A DNA stretch of 43,738 nt from DATLFS01 sp035540935 (GTDB taxonomy: Bacteria; Actinomycetota; CADDZG01; WHSQ01). The translations under genes and the position numbers were made by a program. Under the pieces are notes generated by a model. The model did not search any database and was not told the origin of the DNA. It was given only the letters and a program-made list of their open reading frames with translations. Positions 8,509 through 16,873 of this stretch are shown one piece after another. The first letter of the stretch is position 1. Each line of letters opens with the position of its first letter. Where the stretch lies: positions 1-43,738 of the forward strand of contig DATLFS010000039.1 in assembly GCA_035540935.1 (NCBI GenBank), read 5' to 3'.

Positions 8509-9854
8509 CAGGCTACTCCGACGACCCAAAGCGCGAGCACCAGACAGATCACCCCGAGCAGGTCCATACCGCTCGTGACGAGCGGGATCGTGTGGTTGTC
8601 GGGATCGAAACCGAACCGATAAGTAACGGTGGCGGCGTAGTAGCCGATCAGCGCGGCTACGAGTGTCGCGAGAAGGCCGCCGAGAAGCACGACCGCTACG
8701 AACGACGCCACGCTCGGGTACGCGAAGCCGAACACCATCGAGACGGCCAGCGTCGTCACCGCCGTCATCGTGTAGACGGTCACGCCGAGTGCGAGCACGA
8801 TGCTCCCGTCCAGCAGCGCCGCTGCGTCCGGCCGCGCGCGCGGCGTCACGGCGCCGAGGTGGAGCTTGCTGCCGAGTCTCGCGGCGAGGATCGACCCGAG
8901 GGCTCCGGTGTTCTCGAGGAATCCCGGGATGATGATGAGGAACGCCGGGAACGGCTTGAACACTGTTTCGAACCGCGGCTCGACCACGGTCCCCGCAAGG
9001 ATGTCGAGGACGATCGCGATACAGAGGACGGGAAACGCCTCGCGCACGATCCTCCTCGTCACGGGCCGGACGGTCGTCCATCCCCGCGCCAGGCTGACGA
9101 TCCCTGCGGCGAGTCCGAGCGCTCCGGCGATGACGGTGAAGTACTCGATCCCAACGAGGAAGGAAGCCAGCGCGAGGAACGGCAGCGTCACTACGTCGCC
9201 GATGGCGGTGATGAGCGGCGCACCGACCGCGTCGAGGTCCCATCCCCGCCGGTGAGACGTGATCGACAGCTTCACCGTCACCGCCAGGACGATGGCGGAG
9301 CTGAGGACGCCACCGACGAGGGCGACGACGATGAAGTCCCACACAGAGACCGTCTCCACCCCGAGCAGATGCGCGATCGAGGTGCCGAGGATCCCCATCG
9401 TCACCGACGTCGCGACCGTCAGCAGCGTGGCGGCGTAGACGTTCTGGAACAGCATGCCGCTGCGTTCCGCCGACACCTCGAAGAGACCGGTGTGGATCGA
9501 CGTGCCGAGCCGTGCCGCCAGGGCGCCGAAGATGGCTCCGCGCATCCCGATCGACACGGGGATCAGCACGAACAGCCCGGTGACGGCGTCGATGCGCCCT
9601 TCCATCCCCGCGAGCGTCACACCGGCGATCAGCGACGTCATCGCCGCGATCAGGACGGCGACGACGCCCTGCCGCATCGTGCGCCGTTCGGAGCCCCAGT
9701 AGTCGACCACCTGGCGCGCCGGGTCCGCGACGCGGCGGGCGGTGCCGCGGGCGGCGCGAGCCGGCGGGCCGAGGATGCTCCGCACGAGGATCCCGAGCGA
9801 GCGGAACGCGCGATCGGCGAGGGAGGACGCGCGGTCGCGACGTGACCCGCTCAT
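8508..9854 (-). CDS. MgtE/SLC41-type divalent cation transporter, two membrane domains, no CBS domains
   Basis: 448-residue integral membrane protein. After a basic N-terminus of about 60 residues there are two homologous membrane halves, each with the MgtE signature: IPVSIGMRGAIFG near 95 and IIPGFLENTGALG near 310, both followed by LAARLG(T/S). The N-terminal and CBS domains that sense Mg in classical MgtE are absent, so the layout resembles SLC41-type tandem transporters. The regulator in the next, overlapping gene may supply the missing control. Substrate (Mg or another divalent cation) is inferred from family. GAGGAGG precedes ATG 9854. It is divergent from the acidic membrane protein at 10010 across a 155-base gap that must contain both promoters. 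Confidence 0.88.
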   Translation of the reverse strand: MSGSRRDRASSLADRAFRSLGILVRSILGPPARAARGTARRVADPARQVVDYWGSERRTMRQGVVAVLIAAMTSLIAGVTLAGMEGRIDAVTGLFVLIPVSIGMRGAIFGALAARLGTSIHTGLFEVSAERSGMLFQNVYAATLLTVATSVTMGILGTSIAHLLGVETVSVWDFIVVALVGGVLSSAIVLAVTVKLSITSHRRGWDLDAVGAPLITAIGDVVTLPFLALASFLVGIEYFTVIAGALGLAAGIVSLARGWTTVRPVTRRIVREAFPVLCIAIVLDILAGTVVEPRFETVFKPFPAFLIIIPGFLENTGALGSILAARLGSKLHLGAVTPRARPDAAALLDGSIVLALGVTVYTMTAVTTLAVSMVFGFAYPSVASFVAVVLLGGLLATLVAALIGYYAATVTYRFGFDPDNHTIPLVTSGMDLLGVICLVLALWVVGVA

Positions 9855-10009
9855 CGGCAGCCTCCTCTCCGCGTTCGGCCGGGCACGTACGCTCCTCCCG
9901 GTTCCCCGTCACCGCCGGTGGCAGTCTCCCGCATGGCCGCGGCCCGCGAGATATCCTGTCGCCGCTCGCCGCAAGCTCATCGTTCACGACCTACGGAGGC
10001 TCGCCAAGG

Positions 10010-10357
10010 ATGCGCGGACGCGCCGCGACGACGATGTTCCTGGTCCTGTTGATCGCGCTCTGCGCGCCGCCGGCCGTTGCGAGCGACTCACCGGTGGTGC
10101 TCGCCCAGGAGGAAGAGCAACCGGGTGACGAGGAGGCGGTAGATCAGGGCGAAGAGGCGGGCGCCGACGAAGAGGGCGACCCCGATGCCGAGACCGGCGC
10201 CTCCGAGGACGAGCAGGAGGCCGCCGCCGAGGAGACGGGACCCGTGTGGACGTATCAGATGGTGTGGCTGTCGCTGGGGCTGCTGCTGCTCCTGGGACTC
10301 GCGGTCGCCCGCTGGTACTACATGCTCGTCGGGCGTCGCCAGCGCGAGGGCACTTAA
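10010..10357 (+). CDS. Signal-peptide protein with acidic linker and C-terminal membrane helix
   Basis: 115 residues: an N-terminal signal sequence (MRGRAATT then a hydrophobic run, probable cleavage after AVA near residue 24), an extremely Glu/Asp-rich linker of about 50 residues, a membrane helix (about 83-102, LSLGLLLLLGLAVARW) and a short basic tail. Predicted orientation is outside linker, inside tail. GGAGG at 9995-9999 fixes the ATG at 10010; longer frames upstream have no signal peptide at their N-terminus. No family recognised. It lies 32 bases before the metalloprotease gene. Confidence 0.65.
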   Translation: MRGRAATTMFLVLLIALCAPPAVASDSPVVLAQEEEQPGDEEAVDQGEEAGADEEGDPDAETGASEDEQEAAAEETGPVWTYQMVWLSLGLLLLLGLAVARWYYMLVGRRQREGT

Positions 10358-10389
10358 GCCGCCGGCGAGCGGGGTAGCGTGAGCCCCGT

Positions 10390-11442
10390 ATGCCCCGTCT
10401 GATCGAACCCTGGATCGCCCGCTCCGTGGCGCGCCGTATCGCCGGTGACGGGTCCTTCTCCGAACCCGAGTTGCTGGACCGCCTCGTGCACGACCTCGAG
10501 AACGCCGTGCCGCGGGCAGAGGAGCTCGTGGCCGCGGCATCCGGCATCCCGCGGCCCGAGCCGGTCGGATGGGACGTTATCGATCGCGCCACTTGGGCCG
10601 ACCGCAACATCCGCGGGATGGAGTTGCTGCTCGAGCCGGTGGCGCGGCGGCTGGGAGGGCACCTCGACCGGATGCCGCTCCCGGCGCGGGTCGCGCAGCG
10701 GGGCGTACTGTCGGTCGAGGTCGGCGCGTTGTTGGGTTACGTCTCGCGCCGGGTGCTGGGCCAGTACGACCTTCTCGTCTCCGACGCCCGTGACGATCCC
10801 GGCGCGCTGTACTTCGTCGGGATCAACATGGTCGAGGCGCAGCGGAGGTTCGGCTTCGTCCCGCATGAGTTCGCGCTCTGGATCGCGGTCCACGAGGTGA
10901 CGCACCGCTTCCAGTTCGCCGGCGTCCCGTGGTTGCGATCCCGCTTCCTCACACTGGTCGAGGCTTACCTCGACGCGGCGAACTTCGACATGCGTTCGCT
11001 CGCGTCTCGTCTCCGCTCCGGCGTCGCTCGCCTCGTATCGGGAAAGCTGCCGCCCGAAGAACGGAACCCCGTCTACCTTCTGTCCTCGCCCGAGCAGCGA
11101 GCCGCGATGGACGACGTGCAGGCTCTGATGGCCGTCGTCGAGGGACACGGCAACTTCGTCATGGACCTCGTGGGGGAGCAGGTCATCCCTTCGTTCGCGC
11201 AGATGCGCTCGGTGTTCGAGCGTCGGCGGGAACAGACCTCGCGGCTGCAGCGCCTGTTCCAGCACGCGATCGGCCTCGAGATGAAGCTGCGCCAGTACGA
11301 GCTCGGTCGCCTCTTCTGTGACCGGGTCGTGGCGGCTCGGGGGGTCGAGGGGCTCTCCGAGATCTGGACCTCACCCGACTCCTTCCCTTCGCTCGAGGAG
11401 GTCAGGAAGCCCGAGCTGTGGCTCGCCCGGGTCGCCGCGTGA
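10390..11442 (+). CDS. Zinc-dependent metalloprotease-like protein, DUF2342 family
   Basis: 350 residues. The signature HEVTHRFQF gives an HExxH motif at His168-His172 inside a long helical protein. This family is found across Actinomycetota, frequently beside tilS as here, and has been annotated as zinc-dependent metalloprotease or as a coenzyme-F420-associated hydrolase; its substrate is not established. A second Glu-rich helix, EGHGNFVMD about residue 257, could provide the third metal ligand (inference). The stop overlaps the tilS start (GTGA), indicating translational coupling. TAGCGT lies 9 bases before the ATG and there is no clear Shine-Dalgarno sequence. Confidence 0.88.
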   Translation: MPRLIEPWIARSVARRIAGDGSFSEPELLDRLVHDLENAVPRAEELVAAASGIPRPEPVGWDVIDRATWADRNIRGMELLLEPVARRLGGHLDRMPLPARVAQRGVLSVEVGALLGYVSRRVLGQYDLLVSDARDDPGALYFVGINMVEAQRRFGFVPHEFALWIAVHEVTHRFQFAGVPWLRSRFLTLVEAYLDAANFDMRSLASRLRSGVARLVSGKLPPEERNPVYLLSSPEQRAAMDDVQALMAVVEGHGNFVMDLVGEQVIPSFAQMRSVFERRREQTSRLQRLFQHAIGLEMKLRQYELGRLFCDRVVAARGVEGLSEIWTSPDSFPSLEEVRKPELWLARVAA

Positions 11443-12452
11443 CGGGGATCGGGGGACCCGGGTTCTCGACCGTCGAGCGCGTCCTCAAGACGATCGAGCA
11501 GCGCCGCCTGATCGAGACGGGGGACACGATCGTCGTTGCGGTGTCGGGCGGACCGGACTCGGTGGCGCTCCTCGACGTCCTCGGTCGGATCGCCACCCGG
11601 CTCGATCTCACGCTGCACGTCGCACACGTCGACCACGGGCTGTCTCCCGGATCGGACGAGGTCGCATCCCAGGTCGCCACCGGCGCGGCTCGGGCGGGCT
11701 TCGACGCGCACGTCGTGCGGGCGCCCGATCTGGAGGGTCCGAACCTTCACGCACGTGCGCGGGCGTTCCGCTACGGGTTCTTCGACATCGTCGTGGCGCA
11801 GACGGGCGCTCGGCGCGTCGCTACGGGCCACACCCTCGACGACCGCGTCGAGACGACGCTGGCCCGGCTCATCCACGGCGCGCCGCCTGAAGGTCTCGCC
11901 GGGATCCGCTACTCCGACGGGAACCGGATCCACCCGCTGCTCGACGTACGGCGCGCCGAGACGCGCTCCTACTGCGAGGAGAGGGAGCTTGCGTTCGTCG
12001 AGGATCCTGCCAACGACGATTTCCGGTTCGAGCGCGTAGCCGTCAGACGCCTCCTCGTCGGCGCGATAGAAGACCGGTGGGGGGACGCCGCCGTCCGGCG
12101 GATCGCGGCCGCCGCGCAACGCCTCGCGGAGGACGCAGGGGCGCTGGACGGGATCGCGGAACGCCTCCACGCGGGGCTGCCGGCCGACGCGTCCGGGCGG
12201 ATCGCCATCCCGCGCCCTACGCTCGAACCTCTCCCGCGTGCGCTCCGCCGGCGTCTCCTCGAGCGCGCCGTGGGACGCGTGCGAGACCGCCACGGAGGCA
12301 TCGAAGCCGCGCTCGACGCGCTCGAGACGGGCGCGGCGCCCGGGGCGCGTTTCGGGGTCGCGGGTGGGCGCGAGATCGTGCTCGAACGCGACGAGGTCGT
12401 GGTTTCCGGCGGCGATCCGTCCGGCCCGGAGCCGCCCGAGGGAGAGCAGTAG
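11439..12452 (+). CDS. tilS: tRNA(Ile)-lysidine synthase
   Basis: Converts C34 of the CAU-anticodon tRNA-Ile to lysidine so that it reads AUA. The PP-loop SGGPDS (about residue 36-41) and HVDHGL are followed by the ATP-binding ATGHTLDDRVETTLARL, in which the family's usual HxxDDQxET is HTLDDRVET. 337 residues from GTG 11439, close to short actinobacterial TilS proteins; the C-terminal substrate-binding domains are reduced. I chose 11439 because it overlaps the upstream stop (GTGA); an in-frame GTG at 11418 would give a 7-residue extension. Followed by hpt and ftsH, the conserved order. Confidence 0.92.
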   Translation: MTGIGGPGFSTVERVLKTIEQRRLIETGDTIVVAVSGGPDSVALLDVLGRIATRLDLTLHVAHVDHGLSPGSDEVASQVATGAARAGFDAHVVRAPDLEGPNLHARARAFRYGFFDIVVAQTGARRVATGHTLDDRVETTLARLIHGAPPEGLAGIRYSDGNRIHPLLDVRRAETRSYCEERELAFVEDPANDDFRFERVAVRRLLVGAIEDRWGDAAVRRIAAAAQRLAEDAGALDGIAERLHAGLPADASGRIAIPRPTLEPLPRALRRRLLERAVGRVRDRHGGIEAALDALETGAAPGARFGVAGGREIVLERDEVVVSGGDPSGPEPPEGEQ

Positions 12453-12453
12453 G

Positions 12454-13029
12454 ATGCCGCAGATGTCCTCCGACCTCCACGAAGACATCGAAGAGGTCCT
12501 CATAAGCGCCGACGAGATCCAGGCGATGATCGGCCGTCTCGCGAAGCAGATATCCGAGGACTATCGCGGCCAGGACCTCCTCTTGATCGGTGTCTTGAAG
12601 GGCGCCTTCATGTTCATGGCGGATCTCGCGCGCGATATCACCCTGCCGGTCGAGTTCGACTTCATGGCCGTGTCGTCTTACGGCTCCTCCACGAAGTCCT
12701 CCGGGGTCGTGCGAATCCTCAAGGATCTCGACTACGAGATAACCGGCCGCCACGTCCTGCTCGTCGAGGACATCATCGACTCGGGACTGACGATCAACTA
12801 CCTCCTCCGGTATCTGGAGGCGCGGAACCCGGCGTCGCTGGAGATCTGCTCCCTCTTCTGGAAGAAGGGTGAGCAAGCGGTCCCGATGGACGTGCGCTAC
12901 CCGGGCTTCGAGATCCCGCCGGTCTTCATCGTCGGGTACGGCTTGGATTACGCGGAGAAGTACCGCAATCTCCCGTATATCGGCGTTCTCAAGGAAGCGG
13001 CCTACCGCTCGGACGCAAGCACGCACTGA
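12454..13029 (+). CDS. hpt: Hypoxanthine phosphoribosyltransferase
   Basis: 191 residues. The PRPP-binding signature VLLVEDIIDSGLT is near residue 103-115, and the N-terminal LIGVLKGAFMFMADL and FMAVSSYG segments match bacterial HPRT. It salvages hypoxanthine (and guanine) to IMP/GMP with PRPP in the cytoplasm. The ATG begins 1 base after the tilS stop, with GGGAGAG a few bases upstream; a longer in-frame opening reaching into tilS is just shadow. tilS-hpt-ftsH is a widely conserved operon. Confidence 0.95.
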   Translation: MPQMSSDLHEDIEEVLISADEIQAMIGRLAKQISEDYRGQDLLLIGVLKGAFMFMADLARDITLPVEFDFMAVSSYGSSTKSSGVVRILKDLDYEITGRHVLLVEDIIDSGLTINYLLRYLEARNPASLEICSLFWKKGEQAVPMDVRYPGFEIPPVFIVGYGLDYAEKYRNLPYIGVLKEAAYRSDASTH

Positions 13030-13062
13030 CGCGGAACAATCCGCCGTTCCTCCGGGTTCCGT

Positions 13063-13084
13063 ACTTACAGGGGACTTACGGGGG
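13063..13084 (+). repeat. 11-bp tandem repeat upstream of ftsH
   Basis: Two adjacent copies, ACTTACAGGGG and ACTTACGGGGG, differing at one position, followed by a further ACT. They end about 20 bases ahead of ATG 13105, with TACTGT (13090-13095) and a GGAG between. The placement over the probable ftsH promoter suggests an operator or a slippage-prone spacer; only the repeat itself is seen. Confidence 0.5.
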
Positions 13085-13104
13085 ACTGCTACTGTGGAGC
13101 GACG

Positions 13105-15036
13105 ATGAATCGAGTGTTTAGATCCGCCGTCTTTTACCTGGTGTTGATCATCGCCGTCGTCTGGGTGTTCCAGATCTACCGAGGCGCGGCCGATCAACCT
13201 CGTGCGCTCGAATCGGTGAACGAGTGGGTGGGCCTGGTCGAGCAGGGTGACGTCAAGTCGGCCAAATTCTTCACCAAGGACGAGAAGGTCACGGGCGAGC
13301 TCGACAACGGCGAGCGGTACGAGGTCTTCCTCCCGAAGGACACCGTCGACGACTTCGCCGATCTCGCACGCACGAACGGCGTCGAGATCTCAGCCGATCC
13401 ACAGCAGGGATCGGTCTTCCTGTCCGTCTTGTTCCAGTTCCTCCCGATCCTGATCATCGTCGGCTTCTTCTTCTTCCTGATGCAGCAGATGCAGGGTGGC
13501 GGCAACCGCGTCATGTCCTTCGGTAAGTCGCGCGCCCGCATGGTGACGAAGGATCAACCGAAGATCACCTTTGCCGACGTCGCCGGTCTGGACGAGGCCG
13601 TCGAGGAGCTCCAGGAGATCAAGGAGTACCTCGAGGCGCCGCAGAAGTTCCAGGCGATGGGGGCGAAGATCCCCAAGGGGGTGCTCCTCTACGGGCCGCC
13701 GGGCACCGGGAAGACGCTCCTGGCGCGGGCGGTCGCCGGCGAGGCGGGCGTTCCTTTCTTCTCGATCTCCGGCTCGGACTTCGTCGAGATGTTCGTCGGT
13801 GTCGGGGCGAGCCGGGTCCGAGACCTCTTCGAGCAGGCGAAGGCGAACAGCCCGGCGATCGTCTTCATGGACGAGATCGACGCCGTGGGCCGCCACCGCG
13901 GCGCCGGCTTGGGCGGCGGACACGACGAGCGCGAGCAGACGCTCAACCAGCTCCTCGTCGAGATGGACGGGTTCGACATGAAGTCGGGCGTGATCCTGAT
14001 CGCGGCGACGAACCGTCCCGACATCCTCGACCCCGCGCTGCTGCGCCCGGGTCGCTTCGACCGGCAGATCGTCGTGGACCGGCCCGACCTCAACGGCCGC
14101 GTCGGGATCCTCAAGGTGCACACGCGCGGTAAGCCCCTCGGCAAGGAGATCGACATCGAGGTGCTGGCGCGTCGGACGCCCGGTTTCACGGGCGCCGATC
14201 TTGCCAATGTCGTCAACGAGGCGGCGCTGCTCGCAGCGCGCTTCGGCAAGCCCGACATCGGCATGGTCGAGCTCGAGGAGGCGGTCGACCGCGTCCTCGC
14301 CGGACCGCAGCGCCGGAGCCGCGTGATCTCGGACCGCGAGAAGAAGGTCATCGCCTATCACGAAGCGGGTCACGCGCTCGTCAGCCATGCCCTGCCGTAC
14401 GCGCATCCCGTCCACAAGGTCTCGATCGTGAGTCGTGGCCGCGCTCTCGGTTACACGCTCACTCTGCCGACCGAGGACCGTTTCCTCGTGACCCGCAGCG
14501 AGATGGTGGACGAGCTCGCGATGCTCCTGGGTGGACGTGTCGCCGAGGAGATCGTGTTCGACGAGCCGACTACCGGCGCCAGCGACGACATCCAGCGCGC
14601 AACACGCATCGCGAAGCAGATGGTGACGCAGTACGGCATGAGCGACCTCGGGCCGTTGGCGTTGGGCGAGAGTGAGTCGCAGCCGTTCCTCGGGCGCGAC
14701 TACGGGCACGTCAAGGACTACTCCGACGTGGTCGCGGCGAAGATCGACGAGGCGGTGCGCAACTTCGTCCAGGAGGCCCACGACGAGGCGCGCGAGATCC
14801 TCACGAAGTACCGCGACAAGCTCGATCTCATGGCCGAGCGGCTGCTCGAGAAAGAGTCGATCGACAAGGAAGAGGTGCAGGAGATCCTCGCAGAGGTCGC
14901 GAAGCAATCACCGGACAACCCTGTCGAGCGGGCGCGTCTTCGCCGCGAGCAGCGCGATAACGAGAACCGGGAGGACCAGGCCGAGCGGAAGCCCTCGCCG
15001 CGCCGTTCGTTCCGTCCCGGCCTCGGCGAAGCCTGA
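13105..15036 (+). CDS. ftsH: ATP-dependent zinc metalloprotease FtsH
   Basis: Membrane-anchored AAA protease that degrades misfolded membrane proteins and short-lived regulators. 643 residues: first membrane helix about 8-25, extracytoplasmic domain, second helix about 107-128 (LPILIIVGFFFFLM), AAA domain with Walker A GPPGTGKT at 197 and Walker B IVFMDEIDAVG, second-region-of-homology arginines, and peptidase motif HEAGH (His419, Glu420, His423). The C-terminus is a charged tail rich in Arg and Glu. The promoter region carries an 11-bp tandem repeat. GGAG about 5 bases upstream supports ATG 13105. The folate operon follows after 31 bases. Confidence 0.97.
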   Translation: MNRVFRSAVFYLVLIIAVVWVFQIYRGAADQPRALESVNEWVGLVEQGDVKSAKFFTKDEKVTGELDNGERYEVFLPKDTVDDFADLARTNGVEISADPQQGSVFLSVLFQFLPILIIVGFFFFLMQQMQGGGNRVMSFGKSRARMVTKDQPKITFADVAGLDEAVEELQEIKEYLEAPQKFQAMGAKIPKGVLLYGPPGTGKTLLARAVAGEAGVPFFSISGSDFVEMFVGVGASRVRDLFEQAKANSPAIVFMDEIDAVGRHRGAGLGGGHDEREQTLNQLLVEMDGFDMKSGVILIAATNRPDILDPALLRPGRFDRQIVVDRPDLNGRVGILKVHTRGKPLGKEIDIEVLARRTPGFTGADLANVVNEAALLAARFGKPDIGMVELEEAVDRVLAGPQRRSRVISDREKKVIAYHEAGHALVSHALPYAHPVHKVSIVSRGRALGYTLTLPTEDRFLVTRSEMVDELAMLLGGRVAEEIVFDEPTTGASDDIQRATRIAKQMVTQYGMSDLGPLALGESESQPFLGRDYGHVKDYSDVVAAKIDEAVRNFVQEAHDEAREILTKYRDKLDLMAERLLEKESIDKEEVQEILAEVAKQSPDNPVERARLRREQRDNENREDQAERKPSPRRSFRPGLGEA

Positions 15037-15055
15037 TCTCCTTCCCGTTCCTGTT

Positions 15056-15061
15056 TAGGCT
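15056..15061 (+). promoter_or_regulatory. Leaderless -10 element, TAGGCT
   Basis: TAGGCT ends 6 bases before the folE ATG; no Shine-Dalgarno sequence intervenes. The same hexamer at the same or one-base-shifted distance precedes radA and cysS. Confidence 0.45.
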
Positions 15062-15067
15062 GGTGAC

Positions 15068-15670
15068 ATGACGGATCCCGAGCGCGTTCACCGCCTCCCG
15101 CGACGTATCGACAAGCAGCGCATCGCCCGCGCGGTGCGCGAGATCCTCGAGGCGATCGGAGACGATCCCGATCGGGAGGGGCTGCAGAGGACGCCGGAGC
15201 GCGTCGCGGACATGTACGAAGAGATCTTCGCCGGCATCGACGTAGATCCCGCGGAACAGCTGAAGGTCCGCTTCGACGCGGGTCACGACGAGATGATCAT
15301 GGTGCGGGACATCCCCCTCTACTCGTGTTGCGAGCACCATCTCGTTCCGTTCATCGGGAAAGCGCACGTTGCCTACATCCCTAACGAGTCGGGGCAGATC
15401 ACCGGTCTCAGCAAGCTCGCCCGGGTGGTCGAGGTGCTGGCCCGGCGACCCCAGGTGCAGGAGCGTCTGACGACGGAGATCGCCGATGCCGTCGAAGCCG
15501 CGCTGCGACCGCGCGGTGTGCTGGTGACGATCGAAGCAGAGCATCTCTGCATGACGATGCGCGGCGTGCAGAAGCCCGGCAGTGAGACCGTCACGTCGGC
15601 GGTCCGCGGCATCTTCCGCGAGAACGAGAAGACCCGCGCCGAGGCGATGTCGTTCATCCACCGGCGCTAG
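15068..15670 (+). CDS. folE: GTP cyclohydrolase I
   Basis: First committed step of tetrahydrofolate synthesis, GTP to 7,8-dihydroneopterin triphosphate. 200 residues. The zinc site is complete: CEHH (Cys88, His91) and Cys161 in HLCMTMRG. GLSKLARVVE and the RGVxKPGS-like segment match the family. It heads the folE-folP-folB-folK operon, with 4 bases to folP. The start ATG 15068 agrees with the leaderless element. Confidence 0.96.
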   Translation: MTDPERVHRLPRRIDKQRIARAVREILEAIGDDPDREGLQRTPERVADMYEEIFAGIDVDPAEQLKVRFDAGHDEMIMVRDIPLYSCCEHHLVPFIGKAHVAYIPNESGQITGLSKLARVVEVLARRPQVQERLTTEIADAVEAALRPRGVLVTIEAEHLCMTMRGVQKPGSETVTSAVRGIFRENEKTRAEAMSFIHRR

Positions 15671-15674
15671 CGCG

Positions 15675-16520
15675 ATGGAGCTCCACTGCCGCGGACGCAT
15701 CCTCTCCTTGGAGCGGACGGCAGTCATGGGCGTGCTGAACGTCACCCCCGACTCGTTCTCCGACGGCGGGCTGTGGCTGGATCCCGATCGCGCCGTCTCC
15801 CACGGGCTCGAGATGGTGGCCGCGGGAGCGGCCATCGTCGACGTCGGCGGTGAGTCCACGCGGCCGGGCTCGGAGCCGGTGCCGGAGGAGGAGGAGCTGG
15901 CGCGCGTCCTCCCGGTCGTTGAAGGGCTCGCGGCGGAGGTCGACGTTCCGATCTCCATCGACACACGCAAGCCGGCGGTCGCGCGCGCGGCGGTCGACGC
16001 GGGTGCCTCGATCGTGAACGACACCTCCGGCGAGGCCTCCGACCGCTCGATCGACCGCGTCGCACAGAAGACGTCCGCAGCGATCGTGCTCATGCACTCG
16101 CGCGGGACGCCCGCCACGATGCGCTCGCTCACCGACTATGCCGACGTCGTGAAGGACGTGGGCGACTTCCTCACGAAGCGCGCGCGCGAGCTGGAGGACA
16201 TCGGCGTTTCGCCGGCGTCGATCGTTCTCGATCCCGGCTACGGATTCGCGAAGACCCCGCAGCAGAACCTCGAGATGCTGAGGCGGATCGACGAGCATCT
16301 GGCTCTCGGGTATCCCCTGTTGGTGGGAACGTCGCGGAAGTCGTTCATCGGAGCCGTGCTCGACCTGCCCGAGGATCAGAGGCTCGAGGGAACGGCGGCC
16401 ACGGTCGCGTGGGCCGTCGCATCGGGAGCTCACATCGTGCGCGTCCACGATGTCGAGGAGATGAAGCGCGTTGTGGTGATGGCCGAGGCGATCCGCGACG
16501 GCAGGGTCCCGACCTCGTGA
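15675..16520 (+). CDS. folP: Dihydropteroate synthase
   Basis: Condenses p-aminobenzoate with the dihydropterin pyrophosphate; target of sulfonamides. 281 residues with MGVLNVTPDSFSDGG near the N-terminus, DVGGESTRPGS, SIDTRKPAV, NDTSG, LDPGYGFAKT and the C-terminal GTSRKSFIG, R-HD-type end (VRVHDVEEM). All pterin and phosphate-binding motifs are present. ATG 15675 lies 4 bases after folE; the GTG of folB overlaps its stop. Confidence 0.96.
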   Translation: MELHCRGRILSLERTAVMGVLNVTPDSFSDGGLWLDPDRAVSHGLEMVAAGAAIVDVGGESTRPGSEPVPEEEELARVLPVVEGLAAEVDVPISIDTRKPAVARAAVDAGASIVNDTSGEASDRSIDRVAQKTSAAIVLMHSRGTPATMRSLTDYADVVKDVGDFLTKRARELEDIGVSPASIVLDPGYGFAKTPQQNLEMLRRIDEHLALGYPLLVGTSRKSFIGAVLDLPEDQRLEGTAATVAWAVASGAHIVRVHDVEEMKRVVVMAEAIRDGRVPTS

Positions 16521-16873
16521 GCGACGTCGTGCGGATCCACGACCTTCGGGTCGACACCAGGATCGGCTGGACGGATGCCGAGCGGGATGAGCCGCGGCCC
16601 GTCGTCGTCCACATCGACCTGCACGTGGACACGCGGCGCGCCGGCTCCTCCGACGACCTCGCCGACACCGTCGACTACCACCGGCTCACGGTCGAGGTGG
16701 CGGATCTCGTGCGCGGCGCGGAGGTCCGCCTGCTGGAGCGACTCGCCGAGGACATCGCCGATCGTTGCCTGACCCACCCGGCGGTCAACTACGTCGTCGT
16801 CGAGGTGCAGAAGCCCGACCCGCCCATCGACGAGAAGGTGGATCTGGTTTCGGTGCGCATCCGGCGGCCGTGA
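16517..16873 (+). CDS. folB: Dihydroneopterin aldolase
   Basis: 118 residues. Converts dihydroneopterin to the hydroxymethyl pterin plus glycolaldehyde. The family pattern is present: an early IGWTDAERDEPRPVVV (the IGV-type segment followed by E and Q/P-V), TVDYHRL and LLERLAEDIAD, with the conserved Glu and the C-terminal KPDPPI. It starts on GTG 16517 overlapping the folP stop (GTGA) and its own TGA overlaps the folK ATG, so translation is coupled at both ends. Longer in-frame openings upstream lie inside folP. Confidence 0.92.
   Translation: MSDVVRIHDLRVDTRIGWTDAERDEPRPVVVHIDLHVDTRRAGSSDDLADTVDYHRLTVEVADLVRGAEVRLLERLAEDIADRCLTHPAVNYVVVEVQKPDPPIDEKVDLVSVRIRRP

Noticed and set aside
8592..9845. 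417-codon open frame antisense to the MgtE-like gene
   Set aside because: Arg/Asp/Glu/His-rich low-complexity product with no domain; mirror of a real membrane-protein gene in GC-rich DNA.
7279..9987. Single 902-codon minus-strand frame
   Set aside because: Only the last 409 codons form a protein (PhoU/TrkA-C); the first part is the MgtE-like gene read out of frame.
13031..13050. Terminator after hpt (GCGGA-ACAA-TCCGC and GGAAC...GTTCC)
   Set aside because: Stems of 5 bp that overlap each other; too weak.
13390..14907. 505-codon open frame antisense to ftsH
   Set aside because: Composition is the reverse-frame shadow of FtsH; no start signal or recognisable domain.
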